Assembly: GCF_000009765.2 (NCBI RefSeq)
Contig: NC_003155.5
Span: forward strand, 2,852,001-2,916,000
Length of the DNA stretch: 64,000 bases
Direction of reading: 5' to 3'
Source of the DNA: Streptomyces avermitilis MA-4680 = NBRC 14893
GTDB taxonomy: Bacteria; Actinomycetota; Actinomycetes; Streptomycetales; Streptomycetaceae
Of this stretch, positions 48,259 to 57,492 are shown piece by piece; positions within the stretch are counted from its first letter, which is position 1, and the number at the start of each line of letters is the position of its first letter. Both the position numbers and the translations under genes were made by a program. The notes under the pieces are model-generated. The model had not been told where the DNA came from. It saw only the letters and a program-made list of their open reading frames with translations, and made no database searches.

Positions 48259-49516
48259 CGGATCCCCCCTGGGTCAGCACCATGGCGCTCTGGAAACCGC
48301 CGAACCCGCTGCCGACCTTGAGCACCGTCCGCAGGTCCGCCTGTCGCGCCGACAGCGGCACGTAGTCGAGCCCCAGTTCCGGGTCGGGTTCGTGCAGGTT
48401 GGCGGTCGGCGGAATGAGCCCGGCGTCGATGGCCAGCGCGCATGCCGCGATCTCGATCGAGCCGATCGCGCCCAGCGAGTGCCCGATCATGGACTTGATC
48501 GAACTGACCGGCGTCCGGTAGGCGTGGTCGCCGAGAGTGCGCTTGAACGCGTCGGTCTCGTGCGCGTCGTTCTGCTTCGTACCGGAGCCGTGCGCGTTCA
48601 CGTAGTCGACCTGCTCGGGCACCCGCCCGGCCATCCGCAGCGCCACCTCGATGGCCTTGGCCAGTTCCGGGCCCTCGGTCCTGAGTCCGGTCATGTGGTA
48701 CGCGTTGGCGCGCACGTCCCATCCGCCGATCTCCGCGTAGACGCGCGCGCCGCGTTCCCTGGCGTGGTTCAGCTCTTCCAGCACCAGCATCGCGCTGCCT
48801 TCGGCGAGCACGAAGCCGTTCCGGGTGCGGTCGAACGGGCGGGACGCGGTGGCCGGTTCGTCGTTGCGCGGCGTCGTCGCCTTGATCGCGTCGAAGCAGG
48901 CGACGCAGATCGGTGAGAGGGACGCGTCCGAGCCGCCGGCCAGCATCACGTCGGCGGAGCCCTCGCGGATCAGCCGCGCCGCGTGGGACACCGACTCGAT
49001 GCCCGCGGTGCATCCCGTGGACACCAGGGACACGGGGCCTTCCGCCCCGACCGTCCAGGCCACGTCCGCGGCGATCGACGTCGGGACGAGATAGTTGTAC
49101 ATGTGCGGCACCGCGTACTCGTGGTCAAGGAGCCACTTGCGGCCGCCGTCGGAGAGCACGTTGTACTCCCGGTCCAGGCTCATCGTGCCGCCGATGGCGC
49201 TGCCGACGCTGACCCCGCAGCGATGCGGGTCCGTCTCGGCCAGGTCGAGTCCGGCGTCCGCGACGGCTTCCCTGGTCGCGGCGACGGCGAGCTGCGCGCT
49301 CCGGTCCATGCGCCGGATCTCCTGCGCGGAGAAGCCCTCCGCGACCGGGTCGAAATCGCACTCGCCCGCGATCCGGGAGCGGAACCCGGACGCGTCGAAG
49401 AGCGAGATGGTGCGTATGGCCGAGGTGCCGGAGGAGATCAGCTCCCAGAACTCCTTGGCGTTTCCTCCGCCCGGGGCGCGCACTCCGATACCCGTGATGG
49501 CGATCCGGCGGGTCAT
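48251..49516 (-). CDS. ketosynthase alpha of the type II polyketide synthase
   Basis: 421 residues from ATG 49516, preceded by GAGGG; longer frames add non-family residues. Active Cys169 lies in VSTGCTAGIES, with catalytic His in NAHGSGTKQND and in SMIGHSLGAIGS. It is a condensing enzyme that pairs with the CLF to make a poly-beta-keto chain on the ACP. The nucleophile region (TAGIES) is slightly unusual next to the common TSGLDA. The gene lies 99 bp after the P450 gene on the same strand. Confidence 0.95.
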   Translation of the reverse strand: MTRRIAITGIGVRAPGGGNAKEFWELISSGTSAIRTISLFDASGFRSRIAGECDFDPVAEGFSAQEIRRMDRSAQLAVAATREAVADAGLDLAETDPHRCGVSVGSAIGGTMSLDREYNVLSDGGRKWLLDHEYAVPHMYNYLVPTSIAADVAWTVGAEGPVSLVSTGCTAGIESVSHAARLIREGSADVMLAGGSDASLSPICVACFDAIKATTPRNDEPATASRPFDRTRNGFVLAEGSAMLVLEELNHARERGARVYAEIGGWDVRANAYHMTGLRTEGPELAKAIEVALRMAGRVPEQVDYVNAHGSGTKQNDAHETDAFKRTLGDHAYRTPVSSIKSMIGHSLGAIGSIEIAACALAIDAGLIPPTANLHEPDPELGLDYVPLSARQADLRTVLKVGSGFGGFQSAMVLTQGGSDE

Positions 49517-49615
49517 CGTGCCCTCACCGCTCGCGCGCTGACTGCTGTATTCGGCATGTGGGTCTCTTTTCTGATGACGGTCCATGGCGAGAAAGCGGAA
49601 TCGTCGATGCCGGGG

Positions 49616-50815
49616 TCAGGCATCGAAGGTGACCGGCAGGGCTTCCAGTCCTCGGACCGTGAGGCTCCGCTGCCATCGCAACTGCTCCGGCGGTACGGAC
49701 AGCGCAAGGCCGGGCAGCCGGCGCAGCAGTCCGTGGAACGCGATCCGGCCCTCCAGCCGGGCCAGGGGAGCACCGAGGCAGAAGTGCGCACCCCGCCCGA
49801 AGGCCACGTGGGCGGGGTCCGCGCGGGTGACGTCGAAGTCGTCCGGTGCCGGGAACTTCGCCCCGTCCCGGTTGGCCGATGCCAGGGACAGGAGCACCGG
49901 GTGGCCCTTCTCGATGCGCGTGCCCGCCACCTCGATGGGTTCGAGCGGGAACCGCCACGTCGCCGTCTCGAACGACCCGTCGTACCGCAGCATCTCCTCC
50001 AGCGCCGAGTCCACCAGTTCCGGTCGCTCGCGCAGCAGGGCGAGTTGGTCGGGGTGGCGCAGCAGGGCCAGGGTGCCGTTGCCGATCAGATTGACCGTCG
50101 TCTCGAAGCCGCCGACCAGCAGCAGGGACATCATGGACAGCAACTCGGCCTCGTTCAGCCGGTCGTCGTCGTCCCGGGCCGCGATCAGCGCGTCGACCAG
50201 TCCGTCGGCCGGGTCCTGACGGCGCTTGTCGACCAGTCGGGTCAGATATTCGAGGAGGTCGCGCAGTCCGACCGGCCGCGCGTCACCGCGGTCGGCCTGG
50301 GCGGAGTCGGTGTTCGTCCACCGCCGGAAGTCCTTCGTCCACTGGCGGAACACGTCCTGGTCCGCCTTGGGCACTCCCAGCAGTTCACAGATCACCGTGA
50401 TCGCCAGCGGGAACGCGAAGTCGCCGATCAGCTCGGCCTGCCCGCGGGGCACGATCGTGTCGAGGAGCCCGTCCGTGATGTGCTGCACCTGTGCGCGCAG
50501 GCCCTCGACGCGGCGGGCGGTGAAGGCGGTCGAGACCAGCCGACGCAGCCGCGTGTGTTCGGGCGCGTCCGTGGTCAGCAGATGCGTCCCGAGCCCGGTC
50601 CGGTCCTCCAGCGGTCTCCCCTTGCCCGCCTCCTGCCAGTCGAGCGGTGCGTTGCGCGGGTCCTTGCTCATCCGGGGATCGGACAGCAGCTTCCGCACGT
50701 CCTCGTACCGGGTCACCAGCAGTCCGTAAAGGCCGCGGCCCTCCAGGACCTGCCGGACCGGTTCCTCCGCACGTAACCACGCGTACTCGGGATAGGGATC
50801 AGCGCCGAAATCCAT
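49616..50815 (-). CDS. cytochrome P450 (CYP, first in KS operon)
   Basis: 399 residues from ATG 50815 (GAGGAGGCGGAGG upstream); a longer open frame is only antisense shadow. I-helix GGFETT holds the acid-alcohol pair, ExxR is in EEMLRYD, and heme Cys lies in FGRGAHFCLGAPLAR. This is a soluble class I bacterial P450. It heads the P450-KSα-CLF unit, below a SARP box and a hairpin that ends the FAD gene, so it is likely a tailoring oxygenase of the aromatic product. Confidence 0.93.
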   Translation of the reverse strand: MDFGADPYPEYAWLRAEEPVRQVLEGRGLYGLLVTRYEDVRKLLSDPRMSKDPRNAPLDWQEAGKGRPLEDRTGLGTHLLTTDAPEHTRLRRLVSTAFTARRVEGLRAQVQHITDGLLDTIVPRGQAELIGDFAFPLAITVICELLGVPKADQDVFRQWTKDFRRWTNTDSAQADRGDARPVGLRDLLEYLTRLVDKRRQDPADGLVDALIAARDDDDRLNEAELLSMMSLLLVGGFETTVNLIGNGTLALLRHPDQLALLRERPELVDSALEEMLRYDGSFETATWRFPLEPIEVAGTRIEKGHPVLLSLASANRDGAKFPAPDDFDVTRADPAHVAFGRGAHFCLGAPLARLEGRIAFHGLLRRLPGLALSVPPEQLRWQRSLTVRGLEALPVTFDA

Positions 50816-50999
50816 CCTCCGCCTCCTCTGCCTCGGTGTTCGGTTCCTGACCGGCCTCGCGTCCCACCCGGACCTGATCCCTGCCGGCCCGGCCTTCACC
50901 ATCACGCGGGGAACATCCGCGAACAGGACGCGCCGAGCGCGCGTTCGCTCGAGGTCGGTGGTCGAGGGACCACATGGCGCCGATGCTCGCGGCAGCGGT

Positions 51000-51028
51000 T
51001 CGAGGCGAGTTCGTGTGTGGTTCGACCC
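51000..51028. promoter_or_regulatory. SARP operator candidate 2
   Basis: Heptads TCGAGGC, TCGTGTG and TCGACCC start at 51000, 51011 and 51022, exactly 11 bp apart. They are about 190 bp upstream of the P450 start and should drive the leftward P450-KSα-CLF unit. Confidence 0.65.
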
Positions 51029-51079
51029 AAGGAGGGGGGCGTACGGAGGCGGCCCGGGGCGCCTCCCGGCGCCGAGACA

Positions 51080-51120
51080 GCATGCGGCCGACACCGACCG
51101 TGCCGGTGTCGACCGCATGC
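51080..51120. terminator. hairpin terminator of the FAD monooxygenase gene
   Basis: 17-base arms beginning GCATGCGG and closing CCGCATGC, with one mismatch, lie 19 bases past the monooxygenase stop at 51139 on the leftward strand. It insulates that gene from the P450-KSα-CLF unit. Confidence 0.8.
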
Positions 51121-51138
51121 CAGGGGTACGGATCCGCG

Positions 51139-52593
51139 TCAGGCCTTCTGCCGGCACAGGATCCGGTCGAGGACGTCCCGCAGGTGCTGCGTGCTGGTCT
51201 CCACGGCATTCCGTGTCGTGGCCGTACGCCAGCCGACGAACCCGTCCGGGCGGACGAGCACGGCGCCGTCCTCCTTGATGCCGACGGCCTCGGCCCACCC
51301 TTCGACCGCGTGCCCCGTGATGCCCAGGTCCCGTGTCGCGTCCAGCCAGTGGTCGGCCGCGGTCCCGGTGATCAGCGTGAATCCGTCGACGAGGTCGACC
51401 GTGGACCGTCCGTCCGGAAGCCACCGGTGCGGCAGGCGGCTGCCCGGGGCGCCGTCCAGGACGAGGTTCTCCATGTCGGAGAGCGGCTCCGGGTCGACCA
51501 CCGCGCCGGAGTCGTACCGGTAGCCGATCACGGGGATCATGATGCCCGCCATGCCCACGGCCGCGCGGTCGGCGGCCCGGCTCGCGTCGTTGTCCCAGTG
51601 CAGGTCACGGTGCTCGGCGCGGAGCACGGTCTGTCGCATGGTGAACAGCGCGACGGGCCGGCGCTCGGCCTCGTAGGTGTCGAGCAGCGCGTCACCGCCG
51701 GCGGCCAGTTTCCACGCCAGGTTGTGGCCGTCGGCGATACCCACGTTGAGTCCGAGACCCCCGACCGGCGGCACCACGTGGGCCGCGTCACCCACGAGGA
51801 AGACGTTGCCCTGCCGGAAGCGGTCGGCGACCCGCGCCGTCGACGACCAGGGCAGCAGGCTGATGATCTCCGGCTCGATGTCGCTGACGCCGGTGGCGTC
51901 CCTGATCTGCTGCTGGATCCGCTCGACGGGGGTCTCCGGGTCACCGTTCGGGATGTGGAAGACCCAGCGGCCGGTCTCGTCGACCTTCAGCAGGATCCCG
52001 GACGCCCGCTCGTTGCGCAGGAACGTCATGGACGTCGGCGGGGTGGGCAGTTCCGCGCGGAACAGCACGTTGAGCATGTGCGAACTGCTCAGCGGTCCCG
52101 GGCCGGTCACGCCGATGCCGAGCAGGTCACGCATCCGGCTGCGGACTCCGTCGGCGGCGATCACGTAGTCCGCCGTGACGGTCCTGCCGTCCGCGGTGGT
52201 GACGCCGCCGTCCGTCACCGCGACCACCTCGCTGTCGAAGTCCACCTGGCCGCCGAGCTCCCGCAGCCGTGCCAGCGCGGCCCGGTCGACCCGGTCCTGC
52301 GGGCAGCTTCCCAGCTTCGCCGGGCCGATCTCCGGCGGCTCGAACTTGGCCGTGACGGTGGTCAGATCGGCCAGGCTCGTGCCCGTCATGAGGCCCCGGA
52401 CGAGATGGTCCGTCTCTATGTCGATGCCGGCCTCCCGGAGGATCTCCGCCGACCGGTCCGTGATGCCGAAGGCCCGCGGATGGTCGTTGACCTGTGCCCG
52501 GCGCTCCAGCACATGGACCGAGACACCCTGACGGGCGAGGAAGACGGCGGTGCACAACCCGACCGTGCCGCCTCCGACGATCACTACGCGCAT
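51139..52593 (-). CDS. class A FAD-dependent aromatic hydroxylase
   Basis: 484 residues, ATG after GGAGGG. FAD-binding GGGTVGLCTAVFL at the N-terminus, the DG motif in YVIAADGVRSRMRD, and the GD motif in VFLVGDAAHVVPPVGGLGLNVGIADG. This is the PheA/TfdB-type family that includes PgaE- and MtmOIV-like polyketide oxygenases. The C-terminal ~120 residues form the thioredoxin-like domain seen in these. It probably hydroxylates or oxidatively cleaves the aromatic intermediate. It lies 118 bp after the ABC permease on the same strand. Confidence 0.93.
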   Translation of the reverse strand: MRVVIVGGGTVGLCTAVFLARQGVSVHVLERRAQVNDHPRAFGITDRSAEILREAGIDIETDHLVRGLMTGTSLADLTTVTAKFEPPEIGPAKLGSCPQDRVDRAALARLRELGGQVDFDSEVVAVTDGGVTTADGRTVTADYVIAADGVRSRMRDLLGIGVTGPGPLSSSHMLNVLFRAELPTPPTSMTFLRNERASGILLKVDETGRWVFHIPNGDPETPVERIQQQIRDATGVSDIEPEIISLLPWSSTARVADRFRQGNVFLVGDAAHVVPPVGGLGLNVGIADGHNLAWKLAAGGDALLDTYEAERRPVALFTMRQTVLRAEHRDLHWDNDASRAADRAAVGMAGIMIPVIGYRYDSGAVVDPEPLSDMENLVLDGAPGSRLPHRWLPDGRSTVDLVDGFTLITGTAADHWLDATRDLGITGHAVEGWAEAVGIKEDGAVLVRPDGFVGWRTATTRNAVETSTQHLRDVLDRILCRQKA

Positions 52594-52711
52594 GCTTGTC
52601 CCTCCGAGAATGAGAACGGTGTTTTCCTCACGGGTACGTCGCACCCGTGGCGGTACTGGAGACGCCTCCGCTCACCCGCCGCGTCCCCGGGCGGGAGACG
52701 CGCGTACGGAT

Positions 52712-53497
52712 CTAGAGTCCGGCGCGGGCGAAGCGGCGCACCGAGAGCGGCACGAAGATCAGCAACAGCAGGCCGGCCCACAGCAGGCTCGCGGTCACCG
52801 GGTGGGTCAGCGGCCACGCGGCGTCCGGCCCGGGAGCACCGGGGTTGCCGAAGAGCTCGCGCGCGGCCGCCGCGGCGGAGCTGAGCGGGTTCCACTCGCA
52901 CAGCGCCCGGAGGCCGACCGGCATCCGGTCGGTCGGCACGAGGGCGTTGGACACCATGGTGAGCGACAGCGTGAGCGGTGCCAGCCGGGCCGCGGTCCGT
53001 GCCGAACGCACCACAAGGCCCAGGTAGGTGCCGACCCACGCCAGCGTGTAGCGGAACAGCAGGAGCAGGCCGATGCCGGCCAGCGCCCGCGGAACGCCGT
53101 CGTGCGGCCGCCAGCCGACGACGAGACCGCACACCATCAGGACCGCGAGGCCGTAGGCCCCGAGGATCCCCTCGGCGCCGCTCTGGCCGAGCGGCACGGA
53201 CACCCGGTGGGTCGGGAGCGAACGCAGGCGCTCCATCACCCCGCGCGCCTGGTCCGTCGCCACCTCCACCATGGCGGTGGACAGAGCGGTCCCGGTCGTC
53301 ATCACGAACAGGCCGGGCATCATGAACTCGCGGTAGTTCGAGGTGCCCGGCACCCCGATCGCGCCGCCGAACACGAAGCCGAACAGCACCACGAACCCGC
53401 TCGGCATCATCAGCATGGTGAGCAGGGTGCCGGGCTCGTGGCGCAGCCGGAACAGCCTTCGCTGGGTCAGCGTCCAGCCGTCGGCCAGGAGGTTCAC
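52712..53497 (-). CDS. ABC-2 type transporter permease (DrrB-like)
   Basis: 261 residues with about six membrane segments: an opening DGWTLTQRRLFRLRHEPGTLLTML, then LFGFVFGGAIGV and MMPGLFVMTTG, and SLTMVSNALVPTDRMP with a hallmark FxxNPLS-like CEWNPLSSAA near residue 195. This is the permease partner of the adjacent DrrA-like ATPase; they overlap by 4 bp. Known family members export anthracycline-type drugs. Confidence 0.9.
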   Translation of the reverse strand: MNLLADGWTLTQRRLFRLRHEPGTLLTMLMMPSGFVVLFGFVFGGAIGVPGTSNYREFMMPGLFVMTTGTALSTAMVEVATDQARGVMERLRSLPTHRVSVPLGQSGAEGILGAYGLAVLMVCGLVVGWRPHDGVPRALAGIGLLLLFRYTLAWVGTYLGLVVRSARTAARLAPLTLSLTMVSNALVPTDRMPVGLRALCEWNPLSSAAAAARELFGNPGAPGPDAAWPLTHPVTASLLWAGLLLLIFVPLSVRRFARAGL

Positions 53498-54465
53498 GAC
53501 ACCGCCTCGGGCGTCTCGACCGGTTGCGCCGGTCCGACGGTCTGCCCGGTCATCGTCAGGAAGACGTCGTCCAAGCCGGGCTCGCGGATCCCGATGTTCC
53601 TGATCACCGCGCCGGACGCGTCCAGTTCACTCACGATCAGCGGCAGGGCGGGCGCCTGATCCACCGCGGCCACGACGATGCGCGATCCGTCGGCCTCGGG
53701 GCACCGGCCGGTCAGCCGCTCCAGCCTCGCCATGGCACTCGGCACATGGTCCGCCGACTCAACCACGACGTCGATGTGACGGCCGATCTGGGCTTTGAGC
53801 TGGGCCGGGCTGCCTTCGGCGATCAGCTGGCCGCGGTCGATCACGCCGACCGCCGTGGCGAGCCGCTCCACCTCCTCCAGACACGGGGTGGTGAGCAGGA
53901 CCGTGGTGCCGTCGGCCACCAGTCTCCGCACGCTCTCCCAGATCTCGGCGCGACTGGGGGCGTCGAGCCCGGTGGTCGGCTCGTCGAGGAAAAGCACCGC
54001 GGGGGCCCGTAACAGACTGGCGATCAGGTGGATCCGGCGGCGCATGCCACCGGAGTACGTGCCGACCAGCCGATCACCGGCGTGGGCGAGACCGAACCGT
54101 TCCAGCAGCTCGTCGGCGCGCCGACGGGCGCCGCGCGAGCCGAGCCGCGAGAGGCGGCCGAGGATCCGCAGGTTCTCCCGGCCGGTCAGTCCGTCGTCGA
54201 ACGAGGCGTCCTGACCGGCCAGGCCGATCACCTTCCGCACATCCGCCGGATTCCGGGCCACGTCGAAGCCGGCGACGACGGCCCGCCCGCTGCTGGGCCG
54301 GGTCAGGGTGGCCAAGATCCGCACGGCGGTGCTCTTCCCCGCACCCTTCGGGCCGAGCAGGCCGTAGACGGTGCGCGACGGCACCACCAGGTCCAGGCCG
54401 TCCAGCGCGACGACATCCCCGTACTGCTTCCTCACATCCTCGGTGTACATGATCGCGTCTTCCAT
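53494..54465 (-). CDS. ABC transporter ATPase (DrrA-like)
   Basis: 323 residues. Walker A is GPKGAGKST (usual Asn is Lys here), the signature is YSGGMRRRIHLIASLL, Walker B is VLFLDEPTTGLD, and the C-terminal ~90 residues form the DrrA-type extension (VVAAVDQAPALPLIV). ATG at 54465 was kept because GAAGGG stands just upstream; a shorter ATG follows five codons in. First gene of the efflux pair, divergent from the TetR gene. Proposed role: self-resistance by export of the product. Confidence 0.92.
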   Translation of the reverse strand: MEDAIMYTEDVRKQYGDVVALDGLDLVVPSRTVYGLLGPKGAGKSTAVRILATLTRPSSGRAVVAGFDVARNPADVRKVIGLAGQDASFDDGLTGRENLRILGRLSRLGSRGARRRADELLERFGLAHAGDRLVGTYSGGMRRRIHLIASLLRAPAVLFLDEPTTGLDAPSRAEIWESVRRLVADGTTVLLTTPCLEEVERLATAVGVIDRGQLIAEGSPAQLKAQIGRHIDVVVESADHVPSAMARLERLTGRCPEADGSRIVVAAVDQAPALPLIVSELDASGAVIRNIGIREPGLDDVFLTMTGQTVGPAQPVETPEAVS

Positions 54466-54491
54466 GCATCAACCCTTCACCGAGTACGGTG

Positions 54492-54540
54492 TACGCGATT
54501 TTAGCGTAGCCAACCGAGTGCGCCGTACGCAACTTTGCGT
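54492..54540. promoter_or_regulatory. TetR operator candidate (two related inverted repeats)
   Basis: TACGC...GCGTA with a 7-bp spacer (54492-54508) and TACGC...GCGT with a 6-bp spacer (54526-54540; also ACGCAA/TTGCGT) lie between the divergent ABC ATPase and TetR starts. The two share half-sites and are 34 bp apart, the pattern expected for a local TetR repressor. Confidence 0.65.
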
Positions 54541-54552
54541 CGGACGCGTAGG

Positions 54553-55374
54553 ATGACTGTCGTGTCGGACTCGAACCCAATCATCTGGATGCGACCGGAG
54601 AAGCCGGCGCGAGGCCCCGCGCCGTCGCACAGTCGTAGGCAGATCGCCGCGGTGGCGATCGATATCGCGGACTCCGAAGGCATCGAAGCCGCGTCGGTGC
54701 GCGCCATCGCCAAGCGACTCGGCACCGGTGCGATGACCCTCTACCGCTACCTGCCGACCAAGGAAGACCTGTACACGGTCATGATCGACGAGGCGACCGG
54801 CTTCGAGCCGCAGGAGCCGACCGGCGATCTCCGTGCGGATCTGACGACCTTGGCACGCCGCCGCCGGCAGATCCTCCTGCGGCACCTCTGGCTCGCCCCG
54901 CTCCTCGCCACCCGCCCGATCATGGGCCCCAACTTCATGCGCGGCATGGAACGCGATCTCGCCGTTCTCGCCGGCTGCGGCCTGGGCATGGACGACACGA
55001 TCCACGTGCTCAACCTGATCCACTCGTGGGTCAGCGGCGCCGTGCAGGCCGAGTTGACCGAGCGGGCGACCGCGAATCAGTCCGGCCTCGACCGCCATGC
55101 CTGGCGGCTGCGGATGGAGCCGTACCTCAAGTCCCTGCTGGAGACCGGTGAGTTCCCGCACCTGAGCCGGATGGTCCAGACCTCCGAGATCGGGGAGGCA
55201 GACGAGCGGTTCGCGAACGGCCTGGCGATCATCCTGGACGGAATCGAAGCCCGCTTCCCGACGGCCACCGGGAAGGACGGATCGCGCCGGCCGGTCGGCG
55301 ACACCGGCGGTGGTGCGCCGTCGGCGCGGCGCGCGAAAGGTCAGCCAACCGCGCGCAGTTCGACGACGGAGTAA
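54553..55374 (+). CDS. TetR-family regulator of the efflux genes
   Basis: 273 residues. The HTH (~30-70) reads IADSEGIEAASVRAIAKRLGTGAMTLYRYLPTKEDLY in overlapping motifs, the classic TetR N-terminus with a C-terminal ligand domain of TetR_C type. An ATG at 54553 was used; a GTG three codons on (54562) is also possible. The last ~40 residues are polar and disordered. It diverges from the DrrAB-like pair and likely represses them until the product accumulates. Its 3' end overlaps that of the next gene tail to tail by 34 bp. Confidence 0.88.
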   Translation: MTVVSDSNPIIWMRPEKPARGPAPSHSRRQIAAVAIDIADSEGIEAASVRAIAKRLGTGAMTLYRYLPTKEDLYTVMIDEATGFEPQEPTGDLRADLTTLARRRRQILLRHLWLAPLLATRPIMGPNFMRGMERDLAVLAGCGLGMDDTIHVLNLIHSWVSGAVQAELTERATANQSGLDRHAWRLRMEPYLKSLLETGEFPHLSRMVQTSEIGEADERFANGLAIILDGIEARFPTATGKDGSRRPVGDTGGGAPSARRAKGQPTARSSTTE

Positions 55375-56345
55375 CGGCCGGCCGGCGTGACCGAGGTGGT
55401 GTGCAGGCCGACGGTTCCCGCCAGTTCGGCCAGTTGCTCCAGGGTGTGCTGCCGGCCGCCGAAGTAGCCGAGCATGCGCAGGTCGCCCTCCGTCTGCACG
55501 GTCCGGTCGCCGAAGTAGTCCACGACGAGCACACGTCCCGTCGTCTGCGCCGCGTCGGCGCAGCGGCGCAGGATACGGGCGGCCGACGCGTCGTCCCAGT
55601 TGTGCAGGATGCTCGACAGCAGATATCCGTCCGCTCCGGCGGGAAGAGCGTCGAAGAAACTGCCGGCCGCGATGTCGGCCCGGTGGTCGAGACCGGCCGC
55701 GGCGATGGCCTTCTCGGCGCGGCGCACCGGGCCGGGCAGGTCGACGACCGTCCCCCTCAGGTCGGGGTGGGACTGCAGGATGGCGATCAGCATGGTGCCG
55801 TCGCCACCGCCGACATCGACCACATGACGGAGCGTTCCCCACGGATACGCCCCGGCCACGGCCGGCGAGTGCGCCGTCAACCTGGCGCCCATCAAGGTGT
55901 CGAAGGACTCGGCGCGCCCGTCGTCGGACGACAGGTCGTCCCAGAACGTCACACCGTACTGCTGCGGGAACGCGGCCTCACCCGTGCGTACCGTGTGCAA
56001 CAGGTGGACGAGGCTCAACTCTGCGTGTCCCAGGGCGCCTTCGATGTCGAGTATGGCCCGCATGTCCTCGGGCGCGCCCTCGCACAGGTGGCGGCCCATG
56101 GCCGTCAGGTCGTAGGCGCCGGGCCCGGTGCCCGACAGCACGCCCGCGGTCACCAGGTGGTCCAGCAGCCGCCCCAGCGCGTCCCGGTCGGCGCCGACGG
56201 CCTCGGCCAGCGCCTCGGTCGTCCGGGCGCCCGCGGCGATGTGGTCGGCCAGCCGCAACGTCGCCGCCACCCGGACGGCCATCGGGGTCAGCAGATCGGC
56301 GGCTGCCCACACTCCCCCGCCTCGGGGGGTCGTCTCCTTGGCCAT
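55341..56345 (-). CDS. O-methyltransferase family (methyltransferase_2, DmpM/TcmN-like)
   Basis: 334 residues, ATG after AGGAG. An N-terminal dimerisation/winged-helix region (~15-95) precedes the SAM domain: VVDVGGGDGTMLIAILQSHP (motif I), VVDLPGPVRRAE, and the general-base region SSILHNWDDASAARIL with His. It ends in YSVVELRA. Family members O-methylate aromatic polyketides, but relatives such as RdmB are hydroxylases, so the reaction is not certain. It lies 141 bp after the ARO/CYC gene on the same strand. Confidence 0.9.
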   Translation of the reverse strand: MAKETTPRGGGVWAAADLLTPMAVRVAATLRLADHIAAGARTTEALAEAVGADRDALGRLLDHLVTAGVLSGTGPGAYDLTAMGRHLCEGAPEDMRAILDIEGALGHAELSLVHLLHTVRTGEAAFPQQYGVTFWDDLSSDDGRAESFDTLMGARLTAHSPAVAGAYPWGTLRHVVDVGGGDGTMLIAILQSHPDLRGTVVDLPGPVRRAEKAIAAAGLDHRADIAAGSFFDALPAGADGYLLSSILHNWDDASAARILRRCADAAQTTGRVLVVDYFGDRTVQTEGDLRMLGYFGGRQHTLEQLAELAGTVGLHTTSVTPAGRYSVVELRAVG

Positions 56346-56486
56346 GACTTCTCCTGACTCGACGGTTCTCTGTTCGTGGGACCCGGCCGGGACGGTGTCG
56401 GTGCCGGTGCGGCAGCTCACGTCCGGCCGGGCGGTTCCTCGCCCCTCGCGCTGTGGCGAGGTCTCTCGGAGGCCGGTGCGGCCGAC

Positions 56487-57428
56487 TCAGAAGCCGGCGC
56501 GCTCCTCCGCGTACGCCTTGGCGAGGCGGAGGTTGCTCATGCTGTTGCCGCTCAGCAGCCGTCGCAGGTACCGGCGCGCCTCGGCGACCGTCGTCGCGCC
56601 GCCCAGCTGGGACAGCGCCGAGCGCTTGATCGTGCTGGTGTGCCGGGCCTCGGCGATGACGCCTTCCGGCGTCTCGGTGAACCGCCAGTGGCCGGTGTGC
56701 GCGTCCAGCATCGTGGGCAGCGAGATCTGCTTGTACACGATCAGGTGGTTCGGGAGGCAGATCCGCACCGAGCGGACGGTGTGCGTGCTGCCGTCCGGAC
56801 CCTTGGTGTCCATGTCGAAGAACTGGACGTTCGGCACGTCCTCGGTCATGGCGAGCCCCACCACGTGCGGGATGCGCTCGGGCCACAGGTCCGCCCGGTA
56901 GAGGTAGTCATAGGCGTCCTCGACGGAGCCGGCGATGAACAGCGGGTCAGTGAAGGACACGACGAGTTCGTCCAGGTCGGCCCGGCGCTCGGCCGTGTCG
57001 CGGAGCGTGGCGAGGCAGTCCTCGCTCTCCTGCGCGATCCTGTCCAGCAACGGGCCGAGATCGGCGCCGGTCGGCGCGACGACCTGGTGGCTCAGCTCGA
57101 CCCGGGTCCGGTTCGGCGTCAGTTCGGTGAAGACCCACTCGCCGCGGAGGTCGGTGGCGGGCTGTTCGGGTTCCATGTGCGCGAAGGTGATGCGGCGCCC
57201 CGGCCGGTCCGTGCGGCGCACGGTCTGCCAGGCGCGGACGGCGGCGTCACCGGCCAGAGCCCAGTGCCTGACCAACTCTCCCTTCTCGTTGGCGTGGACC
57301 GTCTCCGCGTGCACCGCGGACCGGTGGAACTGCGGCCATCGCGCGATGTCCGCGATCAGGTCGAACACCGTCTCCACGTCGCCCTCGATGGTGATGGCGT
57401 GGTCAACTCGCCGCTGTGTACTCGACAC
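56487..57428 (-). CDS. didomain aromatase/cyclase (ARO/CYC)
   Basis: 313 residues, GTG start at 57428 with GAGGTG upstream. Two SRPBCC/START-type halves, about residues 1-155 and 156-313. The first begins VDHAITIEGDVETVFDLIADIARWPQFHRSAVHAE, and the second has VEDAYDYLYRADLWPERIPHV and VRICLPNHLIVYKQISLP. Length and layout match aromatases that set the first ring in type II systems. It is read leftward from a divergent promoter that holds SARP candidate 3. Confidence 0.93.
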   Translation of the reverse strand: MSSTQRRVDHAITIEGDVETVFDLIADIARWPQFHRSAVHAETVHANEKGELVRHWALAGDAAVRAWQTVRRTDRPGRRITFAHMEPEQPATDLRGEWVFTELTPNRTRVELSHQVVAPTGADLGPLLDRIAQESEDCLATLRDTAERRADLDELVVSFTDPLFIAGSVEDAYDYLYRADLWPERIPHVVGLAMTEDVPNVQFFDMDTKGPDGSTHTVRSVRICLPNHLIVYKQISLPTMLDAHTGHWRFTETPEGVIAEARHTSTIKRSALSQLGGATTVAEARRYLRRLLSGNSMSNLRLAKAYAEERAGF

Positions 57429-57492
57429 AACAAGACACCTCACAAGCGTCGTCACATCCGTATCCGTCGCGACCGACGATGTCCGTCCTCGA

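Larger units (their letters stand above)
50816..51138. promoter_or_regulatory. promoter region of the P450-KSα-CLF unit
   Basis: 323 bp without a gene, holding SARP operator candidate 2 (51000-51028) and, further upstream, the hairpin that ends the FAD monooxygenase gene. Short purine runs at ~51030-51040 (GGAGGGGGG) are not followed by a start codon. Confidence 0.6.

Noticed and set aside
50816..51424. N-terminal extension of the first P450
   Set aside because: The longer frame crosses a SARP box and a hairpin terminator; the ATG at 50815 has a strong ribosome site and fits P450 length.
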